DNA of 64,000 bases from Pseudomonas multiresinivorans (GTDB lineage Bacteria; Pseudomonadota; Gammaproteobacteria; Pseudomonadales; Pseudomonadaceae): positions 434,001 to 498,000 of the forward strand of contig NZ_CP048833.1 in assembly GCF_012971725.1 (NCBI RefSeq), in the 5' to 3' direction. The notes under the pieces were generated by a model that did not search any database, had not been told where the DNA came from, and saw only the letters and a list, made by a program, of their open reading frames with translations. Made by a program: the position numbers and the translations under genes. Numbering within the stretch: position 1 is the stretch's first letter; each line of letters starts with the position of its first letter. Below are positions 52,918 through 62,092 of the stretch, in pieces.

Positions 52918-53889
52918 TCACTCCTTGTCAACGCGACGCAGGTCGGCGTCGACCATCATGTGGATAAGGTGCTCAAGGCTGGTCTTCGGGCTCCAGCCCA
53001 GCACGCGCTCGGCCTTTCCAGGGTTGCCCAGCAGCACATCCACTTCCGCCGGGCGGAAGAACGCCGGGTCGATGACCACATGATCCTGGTACTTCAGACC
53101 TACATATTCGAAGGCGATGCGGCACATATCGCGGACGGTGGTCGTCACGCCGGTGGCGACCACATAGTCATCCGGTTGATCCTGCTGCAGCATCAACCAC
53201 ATGGCCTCGACATAGTCGCCGGCAAAGCCCCAATCGCGCTTGGCGTCGATATTGCCCAGGCGCAGTTCGTTCTGCTTGCCCAGCTTGATGCGGGCCACCG
53301 CGTCGGTGACCTTGCGGGTCACGAACTCGATGCCGCGCAGCGGCGATTCGTGGTTGAAGAGGATGCCGCTGGAAGCGTGGAGCTTGAAGCTCTCGCGATA
53401 GTTCACAGTGATCCAGTGGCCATAGAGCTTGGCCACACCATAAGGACTGCGCGGGTAGAACGGGGTGTTCTCGTCCTGCCGCTCGGCCTGGATCAGGCCG
53501 AACATCTCGCTGGTGGATGCCTGGTAGAAGCGGGTTTCCGGGCTGAACTGGCGGATGGCTTCCAGCAGGTGGGTCACGCCCAGGCCATCGACGATACCGG
53601 TGGTCACCGGCTGGTCCCAGGAGCTACCGACGAAACTCTGCGCACCCAGGTTATAGAGCTCGTCCGGCTTGGCCTTGATGACCGCCCGCTGCACGGACGA
53701 GGCGTCTGCCAGATCGCCGTCGAGGTAGACCACCTCGGACTCGATCCCCAGCTCACGCAACCGCCAGCGCGTATCGCTGCTGCGTCGGGCTACCAGTCCG
53801 TGGACCTTGTAGCCCTTTTCCAGCAGCAGCTTCGCAAGGTAGGCGCCATCCTGTCCGGTCAGGCCGGTGATCAGAGCACTTTTTGTCAT
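52918..53889 (-). CDS. gmd: GDP-mannose 4,6-dehydratase
   Basis: 323 residues from the ATG at 53889, equal to the P. aeruginosa enzyme; a longer frame upstream is not conserved. It is a short-chain dehydrogenase: NADP motif GLTGQDGAYLAKLL, VARRSSDTRWRL (NADP and tetramer arginine region), and catalytic YxxxK in SPYGVAKLYGHW. It converts GDP-D-mannose to GDP-4-keto-6-deoxy-D-mannose, the substrate of Rmd. Three bases separate it from wbpW. Confidence 0.95.
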   Translation of the reverse strand: MTKSALITGLTGQDGAYLAKLLLEKGYKVHGLVARRSSDTRWRLRELGIESEVVYLDGDLADASSVQRAVIKAKPDELYNLGAQSFVGSSWDQPVTTGIVDGLGVTHLLEAIRQFSPETRFYQASTSEMFGLIQAERQDENTPFYPRSPYGVAKLYGHWITVNYRESFKLHASSGILFNHESPLRGIEFVTRKVTDAVARIKLGKQNELRLGNIDAKRDWGFAGDYVEAMWLMLQQDQPDDYVVATGVTTTVRDMCRIAFEYVGLKYQDHVVIDPAFFRPAEVDVLLGNPGKAERVLGWSPKTSLEHLIHMMVDADLRRVDKE

Positions 53890-54088
53890 TCTTCTAGCAT
53901 CCGTGATGGCTCGCAGATGAAAGCGCTGCGAGCTCGTTGTAGTTATGCCGGAGACTCGATCGGTTTCCACCCGTACGTGCCTCCGAGTACTGCAAGTTAC
54001 CTGTGACCCCATTCCCCCTGGCAGGCCTGGTGGGGTCTTGAACCGGCGGCGGAAACGCCGCCTGGTCGCCAATACTCCGCGACCGGTA

Positions 54089-54994
54089 TCACTCCTGCAA
54101 AGCGCGGACATCCCAGTCAGCCAGCACATCCAGCAGGATCTGCTCCATCCCGTGGACCGGCTTCCAACCGGTGTCACTCTGCAGCTTCACGCTGCTGCCG
54201 CGCACACGCCTCTGCTCGGCCTTGCGCATCCTTTGCGGGTCCTGGCGGATCTGCAGATCCACTCCTGCCAGAGAGGCCATCTGGCCGATCACGTCACGCA
54301 GGCGATATTCCTGGCCCGAGCAGACGTTGTATACCTCCCCCGAACGCCCTTTTTCGAGCAATGCGAAGTAGGCCGCCAGCACGTCACGTACGTCGAGGAA
54401 GTCGCGGGTGACGTCGATATCCCCCACCTCGATGCACGCATCCTGTAATCCATGACGAATACGCGCGAGTTGTCTTGCAACCGCCGGTATCACGAAATCG
54501 GCCTTCTGGCCCGCGCCCACATGGTTGAACGGACGTGCCACCATCATGCGCCAAGGCTCGGTGAAGCTCCACTGCTGACAGAGCAGCTCCGCCGACAGTT
54601 TGCTCACGCCGTAGGGATTTCTGGGGCGGGGCAACTGCAATTCGGTAATCGGCAACTGATCCTCACCCACCTGCCCATAGACATCCCCGGAACTGACGTA
54701 AAGAAAGGCTCCGGAGAAGCCGCAACGCTTGAGGGACTCGAGCAGGTTCAGCGTGCCGATCAGGTTCACCTGCAGGGTTCCAGCAGGATCACGAAACGCC
54801 TGCGGCACGAAGGTCTGACCAGCCAGGTGGATCACGGCATCCGGCACAGCATCACGCAGGTACTCGTCGAAAGCTCCCGGCTCGCACAGGTCCAGGCGCG
54901 GTAGCTCCATCAATTGCCATTGCGGCCCCAGCGACGCTTGCAGCTGGGAGCCGACGAAACCGGAAAGCCCTGTTACCAGTAGTCGCTTGTTCAA
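54089..54994 (-). CDS. rmd: GDP-6-deoxy-4-keto-D-mannose reductase (GDP-D-rhamnose synthase)
   Basis: 301 residues. It is a short-chain dehydrogenase: GLSGFVGSQLQ (NADP site) at the N-terminus, FLYVSSGDVYG and the YxxxK pair in NPYGVSKLSAELL (~148). It reduces the Gmd product to GDP-D-rhamnose, the only sugar donor of the A-band chain. A 199-base gap to gmd contains no gene, so gmd may also have its own promoter. Confidence 0.93.
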   Translation of the reverse strand: MNKRLLVTGLSGFVGSQLQASLGPQWQLMELPRLDLCEPGAFDEYLRDAVPDAVIHLAGQTFVPQAFRDPAGTLQVNLIGTLNLLESLKRCGFSGAFLYVSSGDVYGQVGEDQLPITELQLPRPRNPYGVSKLSAELLCQQWSFTEPWRMMVARPFNHVGAGQKADFVIPAVARQLARIRHGLQDACIEVGDIDVTRDFLDVRDVLAAYFALLEKGRSGEVYNVCSGQEYRLRDVIGQMASLAGVDLQIRQDPQRMRKAEQRRVRGSSVKLQSDTGWKPVHGMEQILLDVLADWDVRALQE

Positions 54995-55135
54995 AGGCCA
55001 GTCTCTCTGATTGTTCTCAAGGAAAGGAACCCAAAATGGCTGACCGGTTGGTCACGAAAAATCGACGACAGCTTTCACCTGCCATGCCCCGGAAACAGCT
55101 CGGAAGTCCGCAGCGACCGCATCAGGCAATACTAC

Positions 55136-56368
55136 TCATTCGGATGCCCGCACGTTCGGCGCTTGTGCTCGGCTTTCCTCGAGCGGCTGCGTGTCCGGAT
55201 GGGGGGCGTCCACGACAGCGGTGCCGCCGGCAAACCGCTCCAGCCGCTCCCGCGCAATCCGTGCACCTTTGCGCCGCAGGGGCTCCTCGACGAATCGGTA
55301 ATTCAATTCGCTGGCAGCCAGCGCAATCACCAGAGCCGTCACCACCAGCTCCGGGGTGAATGACTTGTCGAGCTCGACGCCCTGTGCGGCGGCGTAGCGA
55401 TACCAAATCTCGCGGCTCAGGTGATAGGCGCAGATATGGATGACATAAAGGCCATACGAACGCGAGCCCAACCAGAGCAGCGGACGCGAGAGCAAAGCCG
55501 GGCAATACAAGTAACCTTGCTGGTAGCTGGCGACCCACACCAGCAGCAATGCCACAATGGCGACCAGCCCTACCGCGACCGGCATCGCGATCAGCTGTCC
55601 GGGGATCGCCCCCAGCAGGTAGAACAGCACGACCACGAATGCCAGGCGCATCCAGACGCTCTTGCCCAGGAAGGTGGGCTCGAACTGTCGAAGCAACGGT
55701 GTGCGACCTGCCAGGCAGAGCAGCACGCCCCACATCATCGCGTCGAGCCGGAAGGAGTTGAGCATGGCACTGGTCGGTGTGCCGAACATGTTGCGGTCCA
55801 GGCCGAACTGCAGCGCGATCAGCCCCAGCAGCAGCCCGACACGCCAGCGGAAGGCCGTCACGCAAAGCAGGAAGAACGGCAGTATGAAGTAGAACTGCTC
55901 TTCCAGCGCCAGGCTCCAGTAAACCGCATTGGGCCCCAGCAGGCCGTTGTACTGATTGGCCAGGTTGGCAGTGAACGTCGCCACAGCAGTGAAGCTGCGC
56001 AGGTTGTCGAACCATGAACCAAAGGCGCCGCTGCGGTTGAAAGCCAGCGACAACGCCAGGGGAATCAGGATCCACAACCAGGCGGTCGGCAACAGCCGGT
56101 AGATGCGCCGCAACCAGAAGCTCTGGGCGGCAATGGCGTAGCTGCCCTGCTGCCGGTGCTGGTCGAAATAGTCCAGATAGCTTCTGCAGACGATATAGCC
56201 GGAGATGCAGAAGAACAGGTCGACGCCCGACCAGGGCATATACAAATTGAAGAAATTGAGGAAAAACGCTTCGTAATAGGGCAACAGCATCGGCACGTGG
56301 CAAAGCAGGGTCATGCCGATGGCGACAGCCCGCAGGTACTCGATCTCCGGGTTTTTTCCCTTATTCAT
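55136..56368 (-). CDS. Acyltransferase 3 family membrane protein (first copy)
   Basis: 410 residues from the ATG at 56368 (GAGGAG upstream). It is an OafA/acyltransferase-3 type with about ten membrane helices; the N-terminal IEYLRAVAIGMTLLCHVPM carries the catalytic-type His, and SGVDLFFCISGYIVC follows. These enzymes pass acetyl groups across the membrane to sugars. Position beside the A-band genes suggests O-acetylation of the D-rhamnan or core. No SGNH domain is attached. Confidence 0.85.
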   Translation of the reverse strand: MNKGKNPEIEYLRAVAIGMTLLCHVPMLLPYYEAFFLNFFNLYMPWSGVDLFFCISGYIVCRSYLDYFDQHRQQGSYAIAAQSFWLRRIYRLLPTAWLWILIPLALSLAFNRSGAFGSWFDNLRSFTAVATFTANLANQYNGLLGPNAVYWSLALEEQFYFILPFFLLCVTAFRWRVGLLLGLIALQFGLDRNMFGTPTSAMLNSFRLDAMMWGVLLCLAGRTPLLRQFEPTFLGKSVWMRLAFVVVLFYLLGAIPGQLIAMPVAVGLVAIVALLLVWVASYQQGYLYCPALLSRPLLWLGSRSYGLYVIHICAYHLSREIWYRYAAAQGVELDKSFTPELVVTALVIALAASELNYRFVEEPLRRKGARIARERLERFAGGTAVVDAPHPDTQPLEESRAQAPNVRASE

Positions 56369-56441
56369 GCGTACTCCTCGACTTTTCCCACTTCCCGCAC
56401 GAGCAGTCGCCTCCCGACCAGCGCTGGCCACTGATTCATGA

Positions 56442-57599
56442 TCACCGTCCCAGCCCCTGCTCCACTGCCATGCATCGTGAGGCTTCGGCCAACTCGCCCG
56501 ATACTCGTCGGGCCATCAGGGCCCCGTGGCGGCGAAGCGGCGTTTCCAGCAGGCGGAAGTTCAGCTCGCTCAGCAGCACTATCAGCGCTGTGGCGCACAA
56601 CACGAAGGGATAGAAAAAGCGGTCATCCACCGGCGTCTGCGGATACAGGCGCGACCAGAACTCGCGGGTGGCGAAAAATGCCGGCACATGGATGAGGTAG
56701 ATGGCATAGGAGCGCGTCCCGATCCAGATGGCCAGCCGGCGCAGGTGGCCCGCGGGCATGAACAGGTCCGCGTCATAGGACGCCATCCATACCAGCACGA
56801 TGGAGCAGACCGCCACCAGGCTGAACTTGTAGGCCCCCACGTCGAGGGTATCCGACCAGAATGCCCCCATCAGCACGCTGATCGCCAACAGCACCAGACT
56901 GCCGCCACGCAACGGCAGGAAGGCGCGCAGACGCTCGTACGATGCTGTCCGGCTCCAGATCGCCAACAGCACCCCGAGCATCAGCGCATCGCTGCGGAAC
57001 ATCACCATCAGTAGTCCGCGCGTCGCAAACAACTGGTACACCACCAGAATAATCAGGACATGGACGATCCAGCGACGAGCCAGCAGGGCGAGCAGCGGCA
57101 GCAGAATGTAGAACTGCTCCTCCAGTGACAGGCTCCAGTAAACGAAGCTCGCACCGTACTCGTTGCGCATGAAGGTCTCCGCAAATCGCCAGTTGGCAAA
57201 CTGCAGGACACCGGCATAGGTGGCATCCAGATTGGCGTCCCAGGTACCGAACACACCCGAGCGATTGAAATACACCACCGCCAGCAGTACCACCGCCAGC
57301 CAGAACCAGGCCGAAGGCAACAAGCGCCAGGCACGGCGAACCCAGAAGGCGAGGGTACAGCGCCAGGCGTTGCCTGCCTGAGCGGCGGCCCGCAATCGCG
57401 GCAGCAGATCGCGAGCAATGACGAAACCGGAAATGGCGAGGAACAGGTCCACACCAAAGCCTCCGGAGAAATGCGCGGTCAGCGCATCGAAGCGCGGTGA
57501 AGCCCAGGAAATCAGGTTTCCATGGGCGTGATGCAGCACCACGAAGAGTACCGCGAAGGCGCGCAGGATCTCGATGTCGGCAATCCGTCCCTTGCTCAT
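56442..57599 (-). CDS. Acyltransferase 3 family membrane protein (second copy)
   Basis: 385 residues, same family and plan as the previous gene: IEILRAFAVLFVVLHHAHGN with the conserved His and GFGVDLFLAISGFVIA, then about ten helices ending in LSELNFRLLETPLRRHG. That last block closely parallels the first copy's C-terminal segment (SELNYRFVEEPLRRKG), so the two are paralogues. It presumably acetylates another position or sugar of the same polysaccharide. It lies 73 bases upstream of the first copy. Confidence 0.85.
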   Translation of the reverse strand: MSKGRIADIEILRAFAVLFVVLHHAHGNLISWASPRFDALTAHFSGGFGVDLFLAISGFVIARDLLPRLRAAAQAGNAWRCTLAFWVRRAWRLLPSAWFWLAVVLLAVVYFNRSGVFGTWDANLDATYAGVLQFANWRFAETFMRNEYGASFVYWSLSLEEQFYILLPLLALLARRWIVHVLIILVVYQLFATRGLLMVMFRSDALMLGVLLAIWSRTASYERLRAFLPLRGGSLVLLAISVLMGAFWSDTLDVGAYKFSLVAVCSIVLVWMASYDADLFMPAGHLRRLAIWIGTRSYAIYLIHVPAFFATREFWSRLYPQTPVDDRFFYPFVLCATALIVLLSELNFRLLETPLRRHGALMARRVSGELAEASRCMAVEQGLGR

Positions 57600-57653
57600 C
57601 CGTTGCTCCCTGCCCCGCCTCGCCAGCCGTTCATGTCCGATACGACTCCTGTC

Positions 57654-58484
57654 TCACAGCGGCTTGCGCGCGATGATCGCCTGGCTCTTGGGCATCGCCC
57701 GATCCAGCGCCTTCTTGATGCGCGGCCCTTCTTCCGTGGCGAGCATCATGTTCCAGGTGCGCGTCCAGCTATCGAGCAGAGGGTGCCAGGGCGGCGACAG
57801 GTCCTGTTTGCAGGCCCAGAAGAAGAACCACCACACCGACCAGTAGAAGCCGTAATGCGCCTGGCGCTCGATCACCAGGCCAGCGTCGCGGATCAACTGC
57901 TCGAAAGCCTCGCGCTCGAAGACACGGATGTGGTTGGGGTGCTCGAAGTAGGCGGCAGGAGCCAGTTCCTTCTGCACGCTTTCACCCAGCGGATCGGGCA
58001 CGGTGATCAGGTAGAGTGCACCGGGCTTGCCGACACGGACCAGTTCGCTCATGAACTGCGCAGGATCCTCGACGTGTTCCAGCACTTCCATCGCCACGAC
58101 CTTGTCCACCCGCGCATCCGGCAAGGGGATCGGATTGGCGTCGGTGACCAGGGGCAGCATGGCGCGGGCATTGGACCCCTGCAGTGCCCGCTCGACGCCG
58201 GCCACCTTGTCGGCATCGATGTCGGCGAAAATCACCTCGGCGCCGCGCTGCGCGCAGAACTGCACGAAGGGGCCATCGCCACAACCGATATCCAGCACCG
58301 AGTCCTGAGCGCTGATCGGGAATCCCTCGAACAGCTCATCGGTTTCCTGTTGGAACCAGCCACTGAGGTAGGTATCGGTCAGCGTCGACAGATCCTCCGC
58401 CGGCGCTGCAGGAGGCGGCGCGGCCTCCTGCAGTTGGGTGACGGGCGCCTGCTTGCGCCCCAGGCTCTTGATGAACTCCAGCAT
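57654..58484 (-). CDS. SAM-dependent methyltransferase of the A-band region
   Basis: 276 residues. A ~60-residue N-terminal region leads into a class I methyltransferase: VLDIGCGDGPFVQFCAQRG (motif I, SAM site), IFADIDADKV (acidic ribose-binding end) and VVAMEVLEHVEDPAQF (motif IV). Given the locus, it probably methylates a terminal rhamnose; 3-O-methyl-rhamnose is known at the end of the P. aeruginosa chain and a methyltransferase gene (PA5457) lies there too. End methylation would be the signal read by the Wzt C-terminal domain. Confidence 0.85.
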   Translation of the reverse strand: MLEFIKSLGRKQAPVTQLQEAAPPPAAPAEDLSTLTDTYLSGWFQQETDELFEGFPISAQDSVLDIGCGDGPFVQFCAQRGAEVIFADIDADKVAGVERALQGSNARAMLPLVTDANPIPLPDARVDKVVAMEVLEHVEDPAQFMSELVRVGKPGALYLITVPDPLGESVQKELAPAAYFEHPNHIRVFEREAFEQLIRDAGLVIERQAHYGFYWSVWWFFFWACKQDLSPPWHPLLDSWTRTWNMMLATEEGPRIKKALDRAMPKSQAIIARKPL

Positions 58485-58523
58485 GTCTGCTCCCGCAATG
58501 ACTTCGTGTGTGCCGCGGCGCCC

Positions 58524-60026
58524 TCAGGCGCACGCCGCCAGAAACGCCTCGAGGCGGCCTCGACCGGCCTCCAGCGAGCAGTGCGTCCGCATTCTTTCTA
58601 TCGCCGCATTCGACATGCGTGCGTAGCGCTCCGGTTGCTGCGTATAGCACTGGAACGCGGAACGGTAGGCCTCGACCAGCGAGGCCCAGTCGATCTGGTG
58701 GCGCAGCGTGCGATAGGCCAGGCGCGGATCGTGCGGCCAGGCAGTCGCATCCAGCCAGGTTGCCACCTCGAAGGCGACGCTCTCGTCGATGTAATCGACC
58801 ATCGCTGAATGGCGCGGCGCAACCGCCGGCTTGCCGCAACTGAGGAACTCCATCAGCGGCAGGCATTGGCCCTCGCCATGGGAGGCGTTGACGATATACG
58901 CAGTGTGACGAATCAGCTCGTCGAACTCGGAACGATCCAGATAGCCGTGCAGCAGGACAACCCTGCATTCGAATGCCGGCATGCGCGCCATGCACATCAG
59001 CATGTCGTTCATGGCCGACTCGTACTCGTGATGTCCCAGCTTGAACAGGAGCGTGGCCTCCGGCTTGTCGCGGAACGCCGTGCAGAATGCCGTCAGCATG
59101 TCGACCCAGTTCTTGCGGCCGTCGTAGGGGTTGAACACCGCGGTGAAGACCACGCCGGACAGGGTCAGCCGATGCTCGCCAAACGGCAGCGCAGGCATCG
59201 CATCCTCGTCTACTGCCACATCCGGCAGGCCACCGGGTTCCACCGGGTTGGGCGGCTCCATCCGCGCAGGGGCTGGCTCGGCAGCGACTGGCGCAACCGG
59301 CGCTCGCCAGGCCAGGCGATACCACTCCACCAGATAGCGCAGCGTGATGCGTGCCAGCGACTGGCGCGCCTTGGCCTCGGGCTCGGCAACTTCGGCCTTG
59401 GCCGCGGCCACCGGCAATTCCCGCGCACGCGCACTGGCAACGGCACGGGCAACCGCATCGGCGTTGGGAATGTAGGGAGCCAGCGACAGGTCGTGGGTAT
59501 CCATGACAACGCCGGAACGAACGGTCAGGGTTATCGGCTCGCTCGGCAGGCCAGCGGGCTGCTGGCGCAAGGGTGCGAACCTGTCCCACACCGGAGCGGG
59601 GATGGAAACCACCGGGAACACCGCGCCCAGTTCGGCCCGTGTGGCCTCGACGGTCAACCCGGAATGGGTGATGGCGCGCCCGCAACGCTGCAACACCGCC
59701 GCCCAGTTCTGCCGATCATCCTCCAGCCATTGCTGGTTGGGGATGGAATCGAACTCCCAGGCGAACACGGGAACGGTCGGACATTGCAGGTTCAGCGGCG
59801 TCTTGTGTGGCGGCGCGAAGCTGAGGAAAACGCACTCCTCGCCCTCTTCGCAGGCTTGCCGGTAGAGCGAATCGACTTCCTCGACCTGCTCCACCACCCT
59901 GACCTCGCCCAGACCGCGCAGCAGCGGGAGGAACTCCTTGAGCACGAAGTAGTAGCTGTAATCCGGCAGCCCCAGGCTCGCTTCGATACGCGCGCTGTTG
60001 ACCTCGGAGTGAACCAGGAATCTCAT
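58524..60026 (-). CDS. Glycosyltransferase, paralogue A
   Basis: 500 residues, GT-B-like with a GT4-style C-terminal half: FTAVFNPYDGRKNWVDM (~293), VVLLHGYLDRSEFDELI (~350), ASHGEGQCLPLMEFLSCGKPA (Glu-rich donor site, ~380). The N-terminus (PDYSYYFVLKEFLP, FAWEFDSIPN) is shared with the neighbouring paralogue. It begins 4 bases inside the end of that gene (ATGA overlap). It likely adds a capping or linker sugar to the A-band chain. A charged, proline-rich insert (~205-270) separates the two halves. Confidence 0.85.
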   Translation of the reverse strand: MRFLVHSEVNSARIEASLGLPDYSYYFVLKEFLPLLRGLGEVRVVEQVEEVDSLYRQACEEGEECVFLSFAPPHKTPLNLQCPTVPVFAWEFDSIPNQQWLEDDRQNWAAVLQRCGRAITHSGLTVEATRAELGAVFPVVSIPAPVWDRFAPLRQQPAGLPSEPITLTVRSGVVMDTHDLSLAPYIPNADAVARAVASARARELPVAAAKAEVAEPEAKARQSLARITLRYLVEWYRLAWRAPVAPVAAEPAPARMEPPNPVEPGGLPDVAVDEDAMPALPFGEHRLTLSGVVFTAVFNPYDGRKNWVDMLTAFCTAFRDKPEATLLFKLGHHEYESAMNDMLMCMARMPAFECRVVLLHGYLDRSEFDELIRHTAYIVNASHGEGQCLPLMEFLSCGKPAVAPRHSAMVDYIDESVAFEVATWLDATAWPHDPRLAYRTLRHQIDWASLVEAYRSAFQCYTQQPERYARMSNAAIERMRTHCSLEAGRGRLEAFLAACA

Positions 60027-61474
60027 TCCGCCATTCCTCCGGCGACACGGACTGGGGCAGGCACCGAGCGATCGGTATCCAGGACCTCGGCGATAAAGGC
60101 CTCCAGCGCGCCGGCCACCACCGGCAACGAGCTGAACGCCTCCATGCGCCGGCTGGCGGCGCGAGACATCTGCGTATAGAGCTGCGGCTCAGCGGTCGCC
60201 AGCGCATGGCTGCGGCGAAACGCCTGCATCAGCGACTCCCAGTTCAATCGATGCCGATGGGTGACTAGCATTCCTGTGGGGTCGTGGGGCCAGCAGGTCG
60301 GTTCCAAGGCTCCTTCGACGATGAACGCCATGCGCTCATCCAGGTAATCGGCCATCGCCGTGTGTCGTGGAGCCAGCGCCGGCTTGCCCGCACTCAGGAA
60401 CTCCATCAGCGGCAGGCAGAGGCCTTCGCACGACGAGGCATTCACGTAGTAATCGGTGGCCGCGACCATGGCCTGGTACTGATCGTCCTCGAGGAAGCCA
60501 TGCAGAACGACCACCCGACAGGAGAAGGGCGCCAGGCGGGAAAGCAGCGTCATCAGCACGATCCGGTAATGTTCCAGGTCGTGGTGGGTCATCTTCACCA
60601 GCAGCACCGCATCAGGCGTATCGCGGAAAGCCCAGCAGAAGGCGGTGATCAGATCGATCCAGTTCTTCCGGCCGTCGGCAGGGTTGAGGACCGTGGTGTA
60701 AACCACGCCCTGCACCTGGACGTCGCGGACGGGCAGCGCTGCCGGCACTGGCGCACTGTTCGCCACGGCGTCTACCGTGCCGAATACCTCCCGGCGCCAG
60801 CCTTCGAACAGGACCCGGCTGATTTCCAGCCGCTGCTTCCAGCGCGAAGGCGGCTTCGGGGGTTCCACGACGGCTGCCGGCTCGGGCTCCGGGGCGACGG
60901 CGCGACGCACGAGGCCATCGGCACACAGGCCCAGCAACGGGCTGTCGATGACGACGCCCGAGAATGGAATGCGCCGCTCACCCTGGGCCGGGCGAACGGG
61001 CGCGACCGCCCCCGCACCGAAGCGCTCCCAGATCGGAGCGGGAGCGGCCAGCACAGGCAGTTGCTGGTGTTGCCCAGCCACCAGCGCGGCCGCCTCGCGA
61101 CTGGTCGCAATGGCACCCTGAACGCGCTCGAAGACATAGCGCCAGTCGTTGCGGGGATCTCCATCCCAGGCTGCGTCGGGCAGGCTGTCGAACTCCCAGG
61201 CGAACAGCGGAATGGTCGGACAGCGCAGGCCCAGCGGCGTCTGCTGCGGCGGACTGACACTGATGAACACCACCGGACGACCGGTCGCATGGTGCTGATC
61301 GTAGAGAGACTCGACCTCGGCGATGCTGCGCACTTCGACCACAGTGCCGATCGCCTGGAAGGCTGGCAGGAACTCCTTCAACAGGAAGTAGTAACTGTAT
61401 TCCGGCTTGCCCAGCGAGCTGTGGATGGTGTCCTGGCTGATTTTCGAGCCAATGAGAATAAGCAGATCCGTCAT
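60023..61474 (-). CDS. Glycosyltransferase, paralogue B
   Basis: 483 residues from the ATG at 61474; the longer frame upstream lacks family similarity. Same architecture as paralogue A: PEYSYYFLLKEFLP, IPLFAWEFDSLPD, TTVLNPADGRKNWIDLI (~276), VVVLHGFLEDDQYQAM (~330) and ASSCEGLCLPLMEFLSAGKP (~362). The two genes are clear tandem duplicates that have diverged. It heads the minus-strand A-band extension and is preceded by a 618-base divergent region. Confidence 0.85.
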   Translation of the reverse strand: MTDLLILIGSKISQDTIHSSLGKPEYSYYFLLKEFLPAFQAIGTVVEVRSIAEVESLYDQHHATGRPVVFISVSPPQQTPLGLRCPTIPLFAWEFDSLPDAAWDGDPRNDWRYVFERVQGAIATSREAAALVAGQHQQLPVLAAPAPIWERFGAGAVAPVRPAQGERRIPFSGVVIDSPLLGLCADGLVRRAVAPEPEPAAVVEPPKPPSRWKQRLEISRVLFEGWRREVFGTVDAVANSAPVPAALPVRDVQVQGVVYTTVLNPADGRKNWIDLITAFCWAFRDTPDAVLLVKMTHHDLEHYRIVLMTLLSRLAPFSCRVVVLHGFLEDDQYQAMVAATDYYVNASSCEGLCLPLMEFLSAGKPALAPRHTAMADYLDERMAFIVEGALEPTCWPHDPTGMLVTHRHRLNWESLMQAFRRSHALATAEPQLYTQMSRAASRRMEAFSSLPVVAGALEAFIAEVLDTDRSVPAPVRVAGGMAE

Positions 61475-62092
61475 GCGTACGCAGGCCCCGTTCCTGCGTT
61501 GTTTTTGTTTTGGAACGACCGGGCGGGCCGGTTCGTTTTTCAAGGAAGGCATGCATAGCACCAGTTCTTCGAGGCGCTGGCAAGCATCCGGATACATTGA
61601 GTGCGGCCGAGGCGACAGCGGGACTGTACAGTTGCGAAAGCCATGGAACAGACCCGGAACAAACGCCCTGTCCGTGACTGAACAGTCACCTCAGAACAGG
61701 CCCTGACGCGCGACGAACTTACCTTCTTCGCCCAGAGTTCGACGCTAGATCGCGCTCAAGCATTCCGATAGCCTAACCGGCCGTGCTTCCAGATCGGCCG
61801 AGCCCATGCGTACCCTGCAACTCCTCCTGTCGCTGCTGAGCGGTTCCCTGCCCACCCCGGCGATTAATCAGACGCGCCGCTTTCCACGTGGGATTTACCC
61901 AGCCCATCGCTCGACACCCCGGACGGCCAACACGGGTTTGTATTGCGTAGGTCTTCCTGACTGCAGAGACGGTTCATCTTCGTGGCTTGCCCTGTTGGAA
62001 GGCTCTCTCGGCGAAAAATCGAAATCCGCACTTCGCGATTCGATTGCAGGACACCAGGGAGCCATTGCCCGCCAGCCATCCGAGCGAGCAGC
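61475..62092. promoter_or_regulatory. Divergent control region between glycosyltransferase B and the DUF6311 gene
   Basis: 618 bases with no convincing gene. Two perfect palindromes are visible: ACTGTACAGT (61623-61632) and GTGACTG-AA-CAGTCAC (61674-61689). The first resembles the GTACAGTT sites around the DUF1127 gene 16 kb away. Promoters for both flanking genes must lie here. A 96-codon plus-strand frame from 61806 has a signal-like start but overlaps the next gene out of frame and lacks a ribosome-binding site. Confidence 0.5.
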
